64,000 nucleotides of DNA from Candidatus Chryseobacterium colombiense. GTDB taxonomy: Bacteria; Bacteroidota; Bacteroidia; Flavobacteriales; Weeksellaceae. The position numbers and the translations under genes were made by a program. The DNA lies in NCBI GenBank assembly GCA_029203185.1, contig CP119310.1:1612001-1676000 (forward strand), read 5' to 3'. Under the pieces are notes generated by a model, which was given only the letters and a program-made list of their open reading frames with translations, was not told the DNA's origin and searched no databases. Of the stretch, positions 36,256 through 44,530 are shown piece by piece (positions within the stretch are counted from its first letter, which is position 1; each line of letters starts with the position of its first letter).

Positions 36256-36810
36256 ATGAAAAAATTAATTCTACTCCTTACTTGTTCGTTCGGTATTTCG
36301 GTTTTTTCACAAATTAAAGTACTAAAGAACGAGACTTTAGTAGAAATTGGAAAAGATAATTCTGTAGGTTTAGTTAAAAAAGATGATAAATTCACCATTA
36401 ACTATCAGGATCTCAATACCAGTAATCTCAATACTTTCAGATCATTTTCATTTTTAGATGTCAATGGTGATGTAGAGGGTCTCTATAAATTAATTACCGA
36501 TGGTTTTGTAGATCAGCCAACAGGAAATATCACCCTTGAGCTTCCTAATGACATTATTGAGCTGCATTATGAAAAAAACTACGGCCAACCTACCGTTCAA
36601 TTCATTCAGTACATCAATAAGAACAGAAAATATGTAGGTAAATCCCAGTTTTTGAATAAAAAACAGATTGATAAAATCTTTGGAATAGGAACTCCCAGAT
36701 CAACATTATATAAAAATGCTGCCAAGAACAACTTAGTCCCTGTCAATCCAATGCCTACTCCGGAAAATTCAAAGCCGGCCAATACAAAAGGAAAGAAATC
36801 AAAAAAATAA
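36256..36810 (+). CDS. Secreted protein of unknown function
   Basis: A 184-residue protein with signal peptide MKKLILLLTCSFGISVFSQ. The mature part has a short beta-rich domain ('DKFTINYQDLNTSNLNTFRS', 'NDIIELHYEKNYGQPTVQFI'). It then has a basic linker and a Pro/Asn/Lys-rich tail ending 'NSKPANTKGKKSKK'. I do not recognise a family. The start is chosen for the signal peptide and the upstream promoter element. It stands alone between the AcvB-like and ABC ATPase genes. The lysine-rich tail could contact acidic polymers, but nothing more can be said. Confidence 0.7.
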   Translation: MKKLILLLTCSFGISVFSQIKVLKNETLVEIGKDNSVGLVKKDDKFTINYQDLNTSNLNTFRSFSFLDVNGDVEGLYKLITDGFVDQPTGNITLELPNDIIELHYEKNYGQPTVQFIQYINKNRKYVGKSQFLNKKQIDKIFGIGTPRSTLYKNAAKNNLVPVNPMPTPENSKPANTKGKKSKK

Positions 36811-36853
36811 TCAATAATACTCAACTCATTCTATCAGGATGAGTTTTTTATTT

Positions 36854-36861
36854 TATTTTTG
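36854..36861 (+). promoter_or_regulatory. -7 promoter element of the ABC ATPase gene
   Basis: TATTTTTG matches TAnnTTTG; the expected transcription start is about 36868, 16 bases before the ATG at 36884. An upstream in-frame ATG at 36839 would precede it and is therefore unlikely. Confidence 0.55.
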
Positions 36862-36883
36862 TAAAAAAGATTCTCATACAATT

Positions 36884-37579
36884 ATGTCCCTTCAAATAAC
36901 TCAACTAACAAAAAAGTTTGCTGAACAAACTGCACTGAACAATATTAATATTTCAATTGATAAAAATGAGATCATCGGTCTTCTGGGTCCTAACGGTGCC
37001 GGAAAATCCACTCTTATGAAATCTATTGTAGGTGCGCTTACCATAGATGAAGGCGAAATTATTTTTAACGGGAAGAATATTACGGAACACGAAATCGAAA
37101 GCAAGAAAAAAATCGGTTTCTTACCGGAAAATAACCCTCTGTATCTGGAAATGTATGTGAAGGAATATTTACAATTTGTCGCCAATATTCACAAAATACC
37201 AGTATCCAGAGTAGATGAGGTGATCGATTTAGTAGGAATTACTCCAGAAAAATCTAAAAAAATCGGGCAGCTTTCTAAAGGATATAAGCAAAGAGTTGGT
37301 CTTGCACAGGCCATCATTCACCAACCAGATTTATTGATTCTGGATGAACCAACCAACGGTCTCGATCCTAACCAGATTATCGAGATCAGAAATGTTGTGA
37401 AAGAAATCGGGCAGCAAAAAACGGTTTTGCTTTCTACTCACATTATGCAGGAAGTTGAGGCACTTTGTTCCCGTGTCATCCTTATTCATAAAGGAAATAT
37501 ACTTCAGGATTGTCCGATTGGAGAGTTTAAAGGTAAATTTGAAAGCCTGGAAGAAGCTTTTGCGAGCTATACTGCATAA
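36884..37579 (+). CDS. ABC transporter ATP-binding protein (GldA-like)
   Basis: A 231-residue ATPase: Walker A 'GPNGAGKST' (35-43), Q-loop region 'LPENNPLYLEMYVKEYL', signature 'LSKGYKQRVGLAQA', Walker B 'LLILDEPTNGLDP', and an H-loop 'LLSTHIMQEVEAL'. It resembles the GldA group of Flavobacteriia (gliding-associated exporter ATPase), but it lacks the extra ~65 C-terminal residues I expect in Flavobacterium GldA, and the permease partners are not adjacent. It could serve another ABC-2 exporter. It is a single gene with its own promoter and terminator. Confidence 0.8.
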   Translation: MSLQITQLTKKFAEQTALNNINISIDKNEIIGLLGPNGAGKSTLMKSIVGALTIDEGEIIFNGKNITEHEIESKKKIGFLPENNPLYLEMYVKEYLQFVANIHKIPVSRVDEVIDLVGITPEKSKKIGQLSKGYKQRVGLAQAIIHQPDLLILDEPTNGLDPNQIIEIRNVVKEIGQQKTVLLSTHIMQEVEALCSRVILIHKGNILQDCPIGEFKGKFESLEEAFASYTA

Positions 37580-37584
37580 ATAAT

Positions 37585-37617
37585 AAAATGCTCCAAGTTT
37601 TTTGGAGCATTTTTTTT
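37585..37617 (+). terminator. Rho-independent terminator
   Basis: AAAATGCTCCAA pairs with TTGGAGCATTTT across a short T-rich loop, followed by a run of T residues; it ends the ABC ATPase transcript. Confidence 0.85.
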
Positions 37618-37665
37618 GACGTTGGATTTTTATCACAAAAGATTTAAAAGCTTTTAGTTTAAAAT

Positions 37666-39603
37666 TTAAGAATTGTTTTCATTTTTTTCTTCAATCACTG
37701 GAACAACTTCTGCGTTTTTTTTCTGAACCTGCTCCAAGAGTTGCAATCCTAAAAGTCCGCTAATTCCGCCATTAGCAGCATCACCATTTCCACCAATCAA
37801 AACTTCAGGCATAATTCTTACATTCTGGCTCGCAATATTTTCCATAATTTTCAACTGAGTAAAGTTATTACCTCCCATTGCTTCTACCGATAATTTATAA
37901 GATTCTGCATTAGATTTACCGATAGCGAGAATTTTTTCCGCTTCCGCATTACCTGTTAATGAAATCTGTTCCGCACTTGCTTTTGCCAGCAATTCTATTT
38001 TTTCTGCTTCGGCTTTAGCCAAAAGTCTTGTTTTTTCAGCTTCACCGGTTGCCAGAAGTTTCAGTCTGTCTCCTTCTGCGTTCGCCTGCAATCTCACAGA
38101 ATTCGCATCTCCGGTTGCTTTTTTTACGGAAGCATCTGCAATTCTTTCAGCAATTAAAACACCTTGGTCAGCTTTTACGATTTCTTTCTGCATATCGGCA
38201 ACAGCAGTTTCTTTCTCTAAAGCTTGGCGTGTTTCCTGAGCCAACATTTCTGTTTCATAAGTGATCTTTTGCTCTTCTGCCAATTTTCTGTCCGTTAAAG
38301 TTTTCATTAAACTTTCCGGAGGAACAATGGCACCGATTAATGTATCTACCGCATTTACATTATATTGTTCCAAAACACTGCTGATGTGATCTTTTGCCGA
38401 TTGCTGTCTTTCTTTACGGGTTCCTAAAAAAGCAATCACATCACTATCCTGCGCTGAGTTTCTGAAATAGTTTCCTATCGTAGGCTCCAGAACCTGGCTG
38501 ACAAGATTGATCATATTCCCGAAACGGGCAATTACTTTTGGAGCTTCATAAGTAGGAATGTGGATGATTTGCGAAACATCAAGATTGAAAGGGAAACCGT
38601 CTTTACTTCGTACGGTAATTGTGGAAAGGTTTTTATCGAGTTGATGAGACTCACTTCTTTCATAAGCCCAGTTTAAAACCAAATTGGTGGTAGGAACCAG
38701 CTCTACTTTCATGATATACGGATTGATCGGATATTTTCCGGGACCGATTGGTTCTGCCCAAACTCCTTTATGCCCTTTTTCAACAATATTTCCGTGTTTA
38801 AAGTCAACTCCGCTCAAATCCTTTCCTTCCTCTCCCACATAGCTTATAATTACTCCCACATGACCAATCGGAATTTCAGTCATTTTTACCATTTCAACTT
38901 TTGTAAACCACGGATTTAAAAAATAGGATCCTGCTAAAATCACCTGTTCCTGTAATCCTTTATACCCTCCATTGTTTAAAAAAGTATCAACATCCTGAAA
39001 TTTATTATGATCATTGATAATTTTACCGGCAATCTGCCCTTCTTCTAAAGGACTTCCCTCCATCGTTGTAATAATTCCCACCGCATTATCCGGAATTTGC
39101 GTCATATCCGTCAATTCAATTTCAAATAACAAGGTATTGATTCTGTACGATCCAGGCGCAATAATGGCAGTTTGTCGACCTTTTCTTCCTCCGTTCTTTA
39201 AAAAAGCTTCGGCATCCTGAAAAGAATCGCAATCAACTTTACGCCCTAAAATTCTTCCGGTTTCCAGCTCAACCCCGTCTTTTGCCAAAAGCAATCCTAT
39301 TTTTCCGGTAGGAATTACAGTGAATGCCTGAAAATCGATGGAATATTGCCAGATCCACTTTCCGAAATACACTCCGGGAGCTAAAGTCTGCGCCTGAAAA
39401 CCGGCTTCTCCGTTAGTAGCAATGATTCTCCCTTCAGGAAGTTCCTGCTTACCGACTAATACAAATTTTTTGGTAACCAAACCAATTTTATCCTGAGGAA
39501 CAATGATTAATCCAAAGAAAATTCTTAGAATAAATTTGTAAAAAATGACGCACAACAGTGCAATGACAGCCGGAATCATCCAGCCATGAAAAGTTAATTC
39601 CAT
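37666..39603 (-). CDS. SPFH/flotillin-like protein with triplicated N-terminal repeats
   Basis: A 645-residue protein anchored by an N-terminal membrane segment (about 10-35). Residues about 95-310 are three tandem repeats of ~72 residues. Each begins like 'IPxGxVGxxxxxxG' and ends with a 'G-x-Y-x-x-NP/NT' strand ('IAPGSYRINTLLFEIEL', 'ILAGSYFLNPWFTKVEM', 'IGPGKYPINPYIMKVEL'). The SPFH/band-7 domain follows (about 310-440; 'ITVRSKDGFPFNLDVSQIIH', 'RNSAQDSDVIAFLGTRKERQ'). A long Ala/Glu/Lys coiled coil and a Gly-rich tail with 'GLLGLQLLEQVQKK' come last. The layout resembles flotillins and, in its repeats, major vault protein. It should form large membrane-bound ring assemblies; its role is unknown. 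The three-repeat front part exceeds usual flotillins. Confidence 0.85.
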   Translation of the reverse strand: MELTFHGWMIPAVIALLCVIFYKFILRIFFGLIIVPQDKIGLVTKKFVLVGKQELPEGRIIATNGEAGFQAQTLAPGVYFGKWIWQYSIDFQAFTVIPTGKIGLLLAKDGVELETGRILGRKVDCDSFQDAEAFLKNGGRKGRQTAIIAPGSYRINTLLFEIELTDMTQIPDNAVGIITTMEGSPLEEGQIAGKIINDHNKFQDVDTFLNNGGYKGLQEQVILAGSYFLNPWFTKVEMVKMTEIPIGHVGVIISYVGEEGKDLSGVDFKHGNIVEKGHKGVWAEPIGPGKYPINPYIMKVELVPTTNLVLNWAYERSESHQLDKNLSTITVRSKDGFPFNLDVSQIIHIPTYEAPKVIARFGNMINLVSQVLEPTIGNYFRNSAQDSDVIAFLGTRKERQQSAKDHISSVLEQYNVNAVDTLIGAIVPPESLMKTLTDRKLAEEQKITYETEMLAQETRQALEKETAVADMQKEIVKADQGVLIAERIADASVKKATGDANSVRLQANAEGDRLKLLATGEAEKTRLLAKAEAEKIELLAKASAEQISLTGNAEAEKILAIGKSNAESYKLSVEAMGGNNFTQLKIMENIASQNVRIMPEVLIGGNGDAANGGISGLLGLQLLEQVQKKNAEVVPVIEEKNENNS

Positions 39604-39991
39604 AGTTTTTGTTTTTTGTTTATGATTTAAATTTGAAAACAGGGATTCTGCTCTATTTCCTCGAAAATGAAAAAACAGAGTATGAATTATGTGATAATTC
39701 TTTCGAAAAAATTAAGAAATTATTGGAGGAGATGTATTAAAAATCGTGAAGGTGATTTCTGATACTTTTAATAGAAAAAACTTAAAGTTAATTAGTTTCA
39801 TTTCAATGGTAAAGGAACGAGATCCTTTTGTGATACAAATGTACATAAGAAAAATATTCACTTGTTTCAAAAAGCTAAAATATTTTCCCACCACAATCAT
39901 AACAAACTGAAAATCAATTCAATTATTTTTATAAAAGTCGTATTATTAAAAAAAAGCCCAGCATATTCGCTAAAAAATATTTTTTTTAAAT
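39604..39991. other. AT-rich intergenic region
   Basis: About 390 bases between the SPFH gene (minus) and the secreted gene at 40058 (plus). A short minus frame at 39712-39900 has no supporting features. No repeat or RNA structure was recognised. Confidence 0.5.
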
Positions 39992-40024
39992 TGTAAAAAA
40001 CAGGGCTGATTGGCTTTAAATTTG
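39992..40024 (+). promoter_or_regulatory. Bacteroidota-type promoter
   Basis: TTG (39992-39994), a 22-base spacer and TAAATTTG (40017-40024) match the TTG-N-TAnnTTTG consensus. The expected start near 40031 favours the ATG at 40058 over the TTG at 40010. Confidence 0.6.
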
Positions 40025-40057
40025 ATAAATGTAAACATCACCAATGCCTATAAAAAA

Positions 40058-40489
40058 ATGATCAAAAAACTTTTATTTGCCACACTTTGTATTGCTCAGT
40101 TTTCACTGATTACCGCAAATCCGGTTCATGAGAATCCCATTTCAAAAGAGAATTATCAACAGGAAAAAGTTCCCAAATCGGTTATCATTAAAACCAAAAA
40201 GTTTAAGCTGAAAATAGACAAACAACCCAATGGAAAATATCTTTATCAATCGTGGGCAGCGACTGGAAAAGTAACTTCAAAACCTAATATGATCATTTCT
40301 GATGGAGAATTGATTCCTGATGGAACCGGAGGAAACTATTACTACGAGTTTAACAACAATGGACACATCTATCAAGTCTGGAGAAATTATTTAACCGATT
40401 CTCCTAAAAAAGCACCTTATACTCTTTCTGTAACTGATCCCAATGGAAAAAGAATCGTGAATCAGGATGGGCAGATTGTAAAAAATTAA
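40058..40489 (+). CDS. Small secreted protein of unknown function
   Basis: A 143-residue protein with signal peptide MIKKLLFATLCIAQFSLITA. The mature part is basic and beta-rich ('KFKLKIDKQPNGKYLYQSWA', 'DGTGGNYYYEFNNNGHIYQV', 'PYTLSVTDPNGKRI'). No family recognised. The repeated aromatic-Asn-Gly turns suggest a small beta-sandwich. It is a lone gene with a clear promoter and a strong terminator shared with the convergent patatin gene. Confidence 0.7.
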   Translation: MIKKLLFATLCIAQFSLITANPVHENPISKENYQQEKVPKSVIIKTKKFKLKIDKQPNGKYLYQSWAATGKVTSKPNMIISDGELIPDGTGGNYYYEFNNNGHIYQVWRNYLTDSPKKAPYTLSVTDPNGKRIVNQDGQIVKN

Positions 40490-40493
40490 AATA

Positions 40494-40523
40494 AAAACTC
40501 TCTCTTTTGAAAGAGGGAGTTTT
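40494..40523. terminator. Bidirectional hairpin terminator
   Basis: AAAACTCTCTCTTT pairs with AAAGAGGGAGTTTT (one G-T wobble) between convergent genes; T-rich on both sides. Confidence 0.75.
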
Positions 40524-40527
40524 GTTT

Positions 40528-41328
40528 TTATGTTCCGGACTGCTTTATTTTTATTTGAAAATTACTTTCATTGAAACTGTCTCTTGCTGCGTTATATCCT
40601 ATATTAAAAATCTGCTCAAGACGGTCTTTTTTTCTTTCAAAGGTTCCGAAACTGGATAATTTTTGAGACGAAATAAACCAGTCACAATACTCGAATTTTA
40701 CTTTCTCAATTCTGTAGGAAAGAAGATCGTAAGAACGTGAAACAATGGCTTTAATCGATTTTAAATCATCAATTTTAATGTCATGAGGCGGAGAAACAAA
40801 CACCCCGATCAGCTTATCACAGTCATCACGAATGACATCGGCAGGAAAATTATTGAGAACCCCACCATCACAAAACATTTCTTCCCCTAAAATGTAAGGT
40901 GTCGTAATGCCCGGGATAGAACAGGAAGCTATAATGGCGTCGGTAACCAGAAAATCGTTATCAAAGATCTTTTCTGTTCCGGAAACTAATTCTGTAGCAA
41001 CAATTCGGACCTCTTTCTCTAAATCTCCGATTTTCATATCCTGAAACACCGGCTTCAGATAATTGTTAAAAATAATGGAAGAAACCAGGCCCGGCTGATT
41101 GAACGTAAAATGTTTCCAGTTGAAAAAATACACCGACTGGAAAAAATCAAGGATTTCTTCCGGTGTTTTCCCTACAGCATACAGACAGCCCACAATAGAA
41201 CCCGCGCTGCAACACGACAGAATATCAATATCTATATTTTTTTCATGCAAAAATTTTAAAACTCCTGCGTGGGCAATTCCTTTAGTACCGCCACCTGATA
41301 AAACCAATCCTGTTTTTTCAAACTTCAT
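40528..41328 (-). CDS. Patatin-like phospholipase with atypical elbow
   Basis: A 266-residue cytoplasmic patatin-family protein. The oxyanion motif 'GGGTKG' is at 12-17, the serine elbow is C39-C40-S41-A42-G43-S44, and the catalytic-dyad Asp is in 'DGG' (154-156). The elbow normally reads G-x-S-x-G; here the first Gly is Cys, while Ser41 and Asp154 are kept. The enzyme would hydrolyse acyl esters of phospholipids or other lipids. No signal peptide or barrel domain is present, unlike secreted PlpD-type patatins. Neighbours offer no functional clue. Confidence 0.85.
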   Translation of the reverse strand: MKFEKTGLVLSGGGTKGIAHAGVLKFLHEKNIDIDILSCCSAGSIVGCLYAVGKTPEEILDFFQSVYFFNWKHFTFNQPGLVSSIIFNNYLKPVFQDMKIGDLEKEVRIVATELVSGTEKIFDNDFLVTDAIIASCSIPGITTPYILGEEMFCDGGVLNNFPADVIRDDCDKLIGVFVSPPHDIKIDDLKSIKAIVSRSYDLLSYRIEKVKFEYCDWFISSQKLSSFGTFERKKDRLEQIFNIGYNAARDSFNESNFQIKIKQSGT

Positions 41329-41422
41329 TGAATAAATTTAAGAAAACATCGTTACACATGTATTTAAATATTCTAAATATTTTGTTAAATATCAGATTAC
41401 TTTGTTTTAAAACAGTTTATGA

Positions 41423-42019
41423 TTAATTTATTTTTTTATCATAAAGCTGAAGTATTTTCAGAAGGTCTTCATCAGTTTTCCAGGAATCAAGTAAAGCTAA
41501 AAGGTCCGGATACTCTGCAAATCTTACTTTCAAACTATTTTTAAGGCTTGGATTGAAAAATCCAGATTCATTGATAATTTTCTTATTTTTTCCATCAATC
41601 AAGAAGTCCGTATTGGTAATTCTACCTGTGCCGTAAGCATAAAACCTGTACCAATTCATTTTCTCTCCTTCATATAAAATTTCAATAAGTCCATTGTTCA
41701 TTACTATTTTACCTGCTGAATCGAAATATTCATGATTAACATTATTTTCATCAGTAATTTTAATGTATTCAACATCTTTAGGCTCTACCCAAGTTTCTGC
41801 TCCATTGGCATCTCTCATTTTCATTTTAAACAGAATCGTAGCAAAGTAATATTTTGTATTTGAAAACTTTCCGACATTTCTTATTCTGGTTCTTATTGTA
41901 TCATTGGAGGTTTTCAAAACATATTTTACAGGAAAATATCTTTTATCATCTTTTTGTTGTGAAAATACTACCGTTAAACTTAACAAAAGGGCAGCTAAAA
42001 AAAATATCTTTTTCATCAT
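41423..42019 (-). CDS. Secreted protein of unknown function
   Basis: A 198-residue exported protein: MMKKIFFLAALLLSLTVVFSQ is the signal peptide, which sets the start at 42019 (or the next ATG, 42016). The mature part ('VKYVLKTSNDTIRTRIRNVG', 'GLIEILYEGEKMNWYRFYAY') looks beta-rich in the first two thirds and helical at the end ('LLALLDSWKTDEDLLKILQL'). Proteins of this style with a repeated 'G.i...ND.I...V' pattern are common in Flavobacteriia, but I cannot name the family. It is downstream of lpd on the same strand, beyond a hairpin. Confidence 0.7.
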   Translation of the reverse strand: MMKKIFFLAALLLSLTVVFSQQKDDKRYFPVKYVLKTSNDTIRTRIRNVGKFSNTKYYFATILFKMKMRDANGAETWVEPKDVEYIKITDENNVNHEYFDSAGKIVMNNGLIEILYEGEKMNWYRFYAYGTGRITNTDFLIDGKNKKIINESGFFNPSLKNSLKVRFAEYPDLLALLDSWKTDEDLLKILQLYDKKIN

Positions 42020-42031
42020 CAATAATTTAAA

Positions 42032-42057
42032 AAAGCCCAGATATAAATCCAGGCTTT
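42032..42057 (-). terminator. Hairpin terminator after lpd
   Basis: AAAGCC (42032-42037) pairs with GGCTTT (42052-42057), with an inner GAT/ATC pairing. Read on the minus strand it is followed by six T residues. Confidence 0.6.
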
Positions 42058-42082
42058 CGGTATATTTAAATTTTAAATACAA

Positions 42083-43471
42083 TTAAATGTGAATCACTTC
42101 TCCGTAAGCAGCAGCAGCAGCTTCCATAATAGCTTCAGAAACTGTCGGGTGCGGGTGAATAGACTTGATGATTTCATGACCTGTAGTTTCTAATTTTCTA
42201 GCAACAACAGCTTCAGCAACCATATCTGTAACTCCTTCACCGATCATATGACAACCTAACCACTCACCATATTTAGCATCGAAAATAACTTTGATGAAAC
42301 CATCTGTATTTCCGTTTGCCGTAGCTTTTCCACTTGCAGAAAGAGGAAATTTACCCACTTTGATTTCGTATCCTTTTTCTTTAGCCTGCTTTTCTGTAAG
42401 ACCAACTGAAGCAACTTCAGGGTGACAGTATGTACATCCAGGAATATTGCCATAGTCGATTTTTTCAACATGCATTCCTTTGATTTTTTCAACACAAGTA
42501 ATTCCTTCAGCAGAAGCAACGTGCGCTAAAGCCTGAGTAGGAATCAAATCTCCGATTGCATAATATCCAGAAACTGAAGTTTCGTACCATTCGTTTACTA
42601 AAACTCTTCCTTTATCTGTCTGGATTCCTACTTCTTCAAGACCTATGTTCTCGATGTTAGCAGCAATACCTACAGCAGATAATAATATATCAGCTTCAAG
42701 AACAATGTTTCCTTTAGCCGTTTTTACAGTAGCTTTTACACCTTCTCCGCTTGTATCCACACTTTCTACTGAAGCGTTGGTCATAATTTCGATACCCGAT
42801 TTTTTCAGAGACTTCTCTAAATGTTTAGAGATTTCCTCATCCTCTACAGGAACGATGTTTGGCATAAATTCAACAACAGTTACTTTTGTACCCATTGTGT
42901 TATAGAAATCAGCAAATTCAACTCCGATAGCTCCAGAACCTACAACGATCATAGATTTTGGCTGCTCAGGAAGAGATAATGCCTGTCTGTATCCGATTAC
43001 TTTTTTACCATCCTGAGGTAAATTCGGTAATTCTCTTGAACGAGCTCCCGTTGCGATAATGATATGAGTCCCTGTATATTCAGTTACTTTTCCTTCGTTA
43101 TCTGTAACAGAAACTTTTTTACCTTTCTGTACTTTTGCCGTTCCCAAAATAACGTCGATTTTATTCTTTTTCATCAAGAATTCAATCCCTTTGCTCATTT
43201 TGTTGGCAACACCACGGCTTCTCTGAATTACGTTCGGAAACTCAAAACTAGCTTCCACTTTATTCAAACCATAATCTTCAGCGTGATTAATATAATGAAA
43301 AACCTGAGCCGACTTCAATAAAGCTTTCGTTGGAATACATCCCCAGTTAAGACAAATCCCTCCTAAATTTTCTTTTTCGATAATTGCAGTTTTGAAACCT
43401 AACTGTGCCGCTCTAATTGCAGTAACATATCCACCAGGACCACTTCCGATGACAATAATATCGTAATTCAT
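42083..43471 (-). CDS. lpdA: Dihydrolipoamide dehydrogenase (E3)
   Basis: A 462-residue flavoprotein. It has an FAD dinucleotide motif 'IIVIGSGPGG', redox disulfide C40/C45 in 'GGICLNWGCIPTKALL', an NAD motif 'VVGSGAIGVEFADF', and a C-terminal 'HPHPTVSEAIMEA' with the active-site His and Glu. It reoxidises lipoamide in pyruvate, 2-oxoglutarate or branched-chain dehydrogenase complexes. The ATG at 43471 is chosen because the family start 'MNYDIIVIG' is there; a longer frame adds 41 unrelated residues. A fused E1 gene for such a complex lies at the right end of the window but not in the same operon. Confidence 0.95.
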   Translation of the reverse strand: MNYDIIVIGSGPGGYVTAIRAAQLGFKTAIIEKENLGGICLNWGCIPTKALLKSAQVFHYINHAEDYGLNKVEASFEFPNVIQRSRGVANKMSKGIEFLMKKNKIDVILGTAKVQKGKKVSVTDNEGKVTEYTGTHIIIATGARSRELPNLPQDGKKVIGYRQALSLPEQPKSMIVVGSGAIGVEFADFYNTMGTKVTVVEFMPNIVPVEDEEISKHLEKSLKKSGIEIMTNASVESVDTSGEGVKATVKTAKGNIVLEADILLSAVGIAANIENIGLEEVGIQTDKGRVLVNEWYETSVSGYYAIGDLIPTQALAHVASAEGITCVEKIKGMHVEKIDYGNIPGCTYCHPEVASVGLTEKQAKEKGYEIKVGKFPLSASGKATANGNTDGFIKVIFDAKYGEWLGCHMIGEGVTDMVAEAVVARKLETTGHEIIKSIHPHPTVSEAIMEAAAAAYGEVIHI

Positions 43472-43704
43472 TAGTTTAAAATTTTTATGCGAATTTAAGG
43501 AAAAATATTGGATGAAGCACGTTTCTGGAAATTCGTGAAGCAATGCATAACAAATCCTATTTTCATTCAATTTAAAGCAAAAAAGAGAACACAAAAAGCT
43601 CTCTCTTTTAATAAATTTTATTTTAAATTGAAAATTTCATAAAAAGGTAAAGTATAGAATTAAACTATATCCATTTTACTGTTTCAAAAAAATAGGATAT
43701 AACA

Positions 43705-43956
43705 TTACATTTTTTTAAGCAGTTTTTTTTGGCTTTGGTATTTCTCATCCAATGCCTTCAACTGATCTCTTTTCATCTTTTTAGTTGCCAGCGGATGGTT
43801 CAGAATCGCTTTTCTTTCTGCATTGTATCTTTTATCCAGCTCCTGTCTCTTGTGATTTATAAGCTCCTGTTTTGAAGGATGCGGCGGCAATTCCTGAGCG
43901 GAAACGTTCATGGACAGACCTAATAACAATACTGCTGATATCAATAACTTTTTCAT
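43705..43956 (-). CDS. Small secreted basic helical protein
   Basis: An 83-residue protein with signal peptide MKKLLISAVLLLGLSMNVSAQ. The mature 62 residues are highly charged and helical ('HKRQELDKRYNAERKAILNH', 'KKMKRDQLKALDEKYQSQKK'), with no cysteine. It may be a small periplasmic chaperone- or polymer-binding-type protein, but no family was recognised. A weak hairpin with T-run lies about 95 bases downstream (near 43580-43610). Confidence 0.7.
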   Translation of the reverse strand: MKKLLISAVLLLGLSMNVSAQELPPHPSKQELINHKRQELDKRYNAERKAILNHPLATKKMKRDQLKALDEKYQSQKKLLKKM

Positions 43957-44101
43957 AACATTTATTTTTTTGAAAGATTTTAATTAAATAAGTTCCTTCT
44001 GGTTCAAAATGAATATTACATATATTATACCAATTATTCTATCTACTGATTGTAAACTATTTATTACTTTTATAATACTTTAAATAAACTATATTACATG
44101 T

Positions 44102-44476
44102 ATGAAAAAAAATATTGTAACCAAAGATAATATCTGGCTGAAAGAACCTGAAGAACATGACTTTCCAGCAGCTCAGGATTATCTGGAGCTTCTTTTTATC
44201 CCGGAACAGGCACAGAAAATAGTGGCAGAACTTAAAAAGGCTTCTACGATCATGAAAAAATCAAAAGATATTCTGAGAGCAAGCAGACTGGCTTTACTTC
44301 CGGAAACGAATATCCATGTTAAAGAAAACCTGAGAAAAGTACAGAAAAATAAAAAATTATCGCCTATTCTATTGGTAAGAGGGCAAAATGAATTAATCAT
44401 TGCCGATGGCTATCACCGCCTGTGCTGCAGCTACTACCTTACAGAAGATCTAGAAGTTCCCTGCAGATTAGTATAA
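44102..44476 (+). CDS. ParB/Srx-fold-like protein
   Basis: A 124-residue cytoplasmic protein. The C-terminal 'SPILLVRGQNELIIADGYHR' and 'LEVPCRLV' contain a D102-G-Y-H-R106 motif like the 'DGxHR' of ParB/sulfiredoxin-fold proteins, including phosphotransfer and nuclease members. The N-terminal half is helical. A DNA or nucleotide role is possible but not shown; the gene stands alone and has its own terminator. Family-level assignment only. Confidence 0.6.
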   Translation: MKKNIVTKDNIWLKEPEEHDFPAAQDYLELLFIPEQAQKIVAELKKASTIMKKSKDILRASRLALLPETNIHVKENLRKVQKNKKLSPILLVRGQNELIIADGYHRLCCSYYLTEDLEVPCRLV

Positions 44477-44510
44477 TACCCAAAACCAACTAGGAATTGG
44501 GTATTTTTAA
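44475..44510 (+). terminator. Hairpin terminator
   Basis: AATACCCAA pairs with TTGGGTATT, followed by TTT; it begins on the stop codon of the ParB-like gene. Confidence 0.65.
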
Positions 44511-44530
44511 GGTTTAGCTATAAAAACAAT

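Noticed and set aside
39712..39900. 62-residue minus-strand frame in the gap after the SPFH gene
   Set aside because: No promoter, no signal peptide or domain, and AT-rich sequence where such frames arise by chance.
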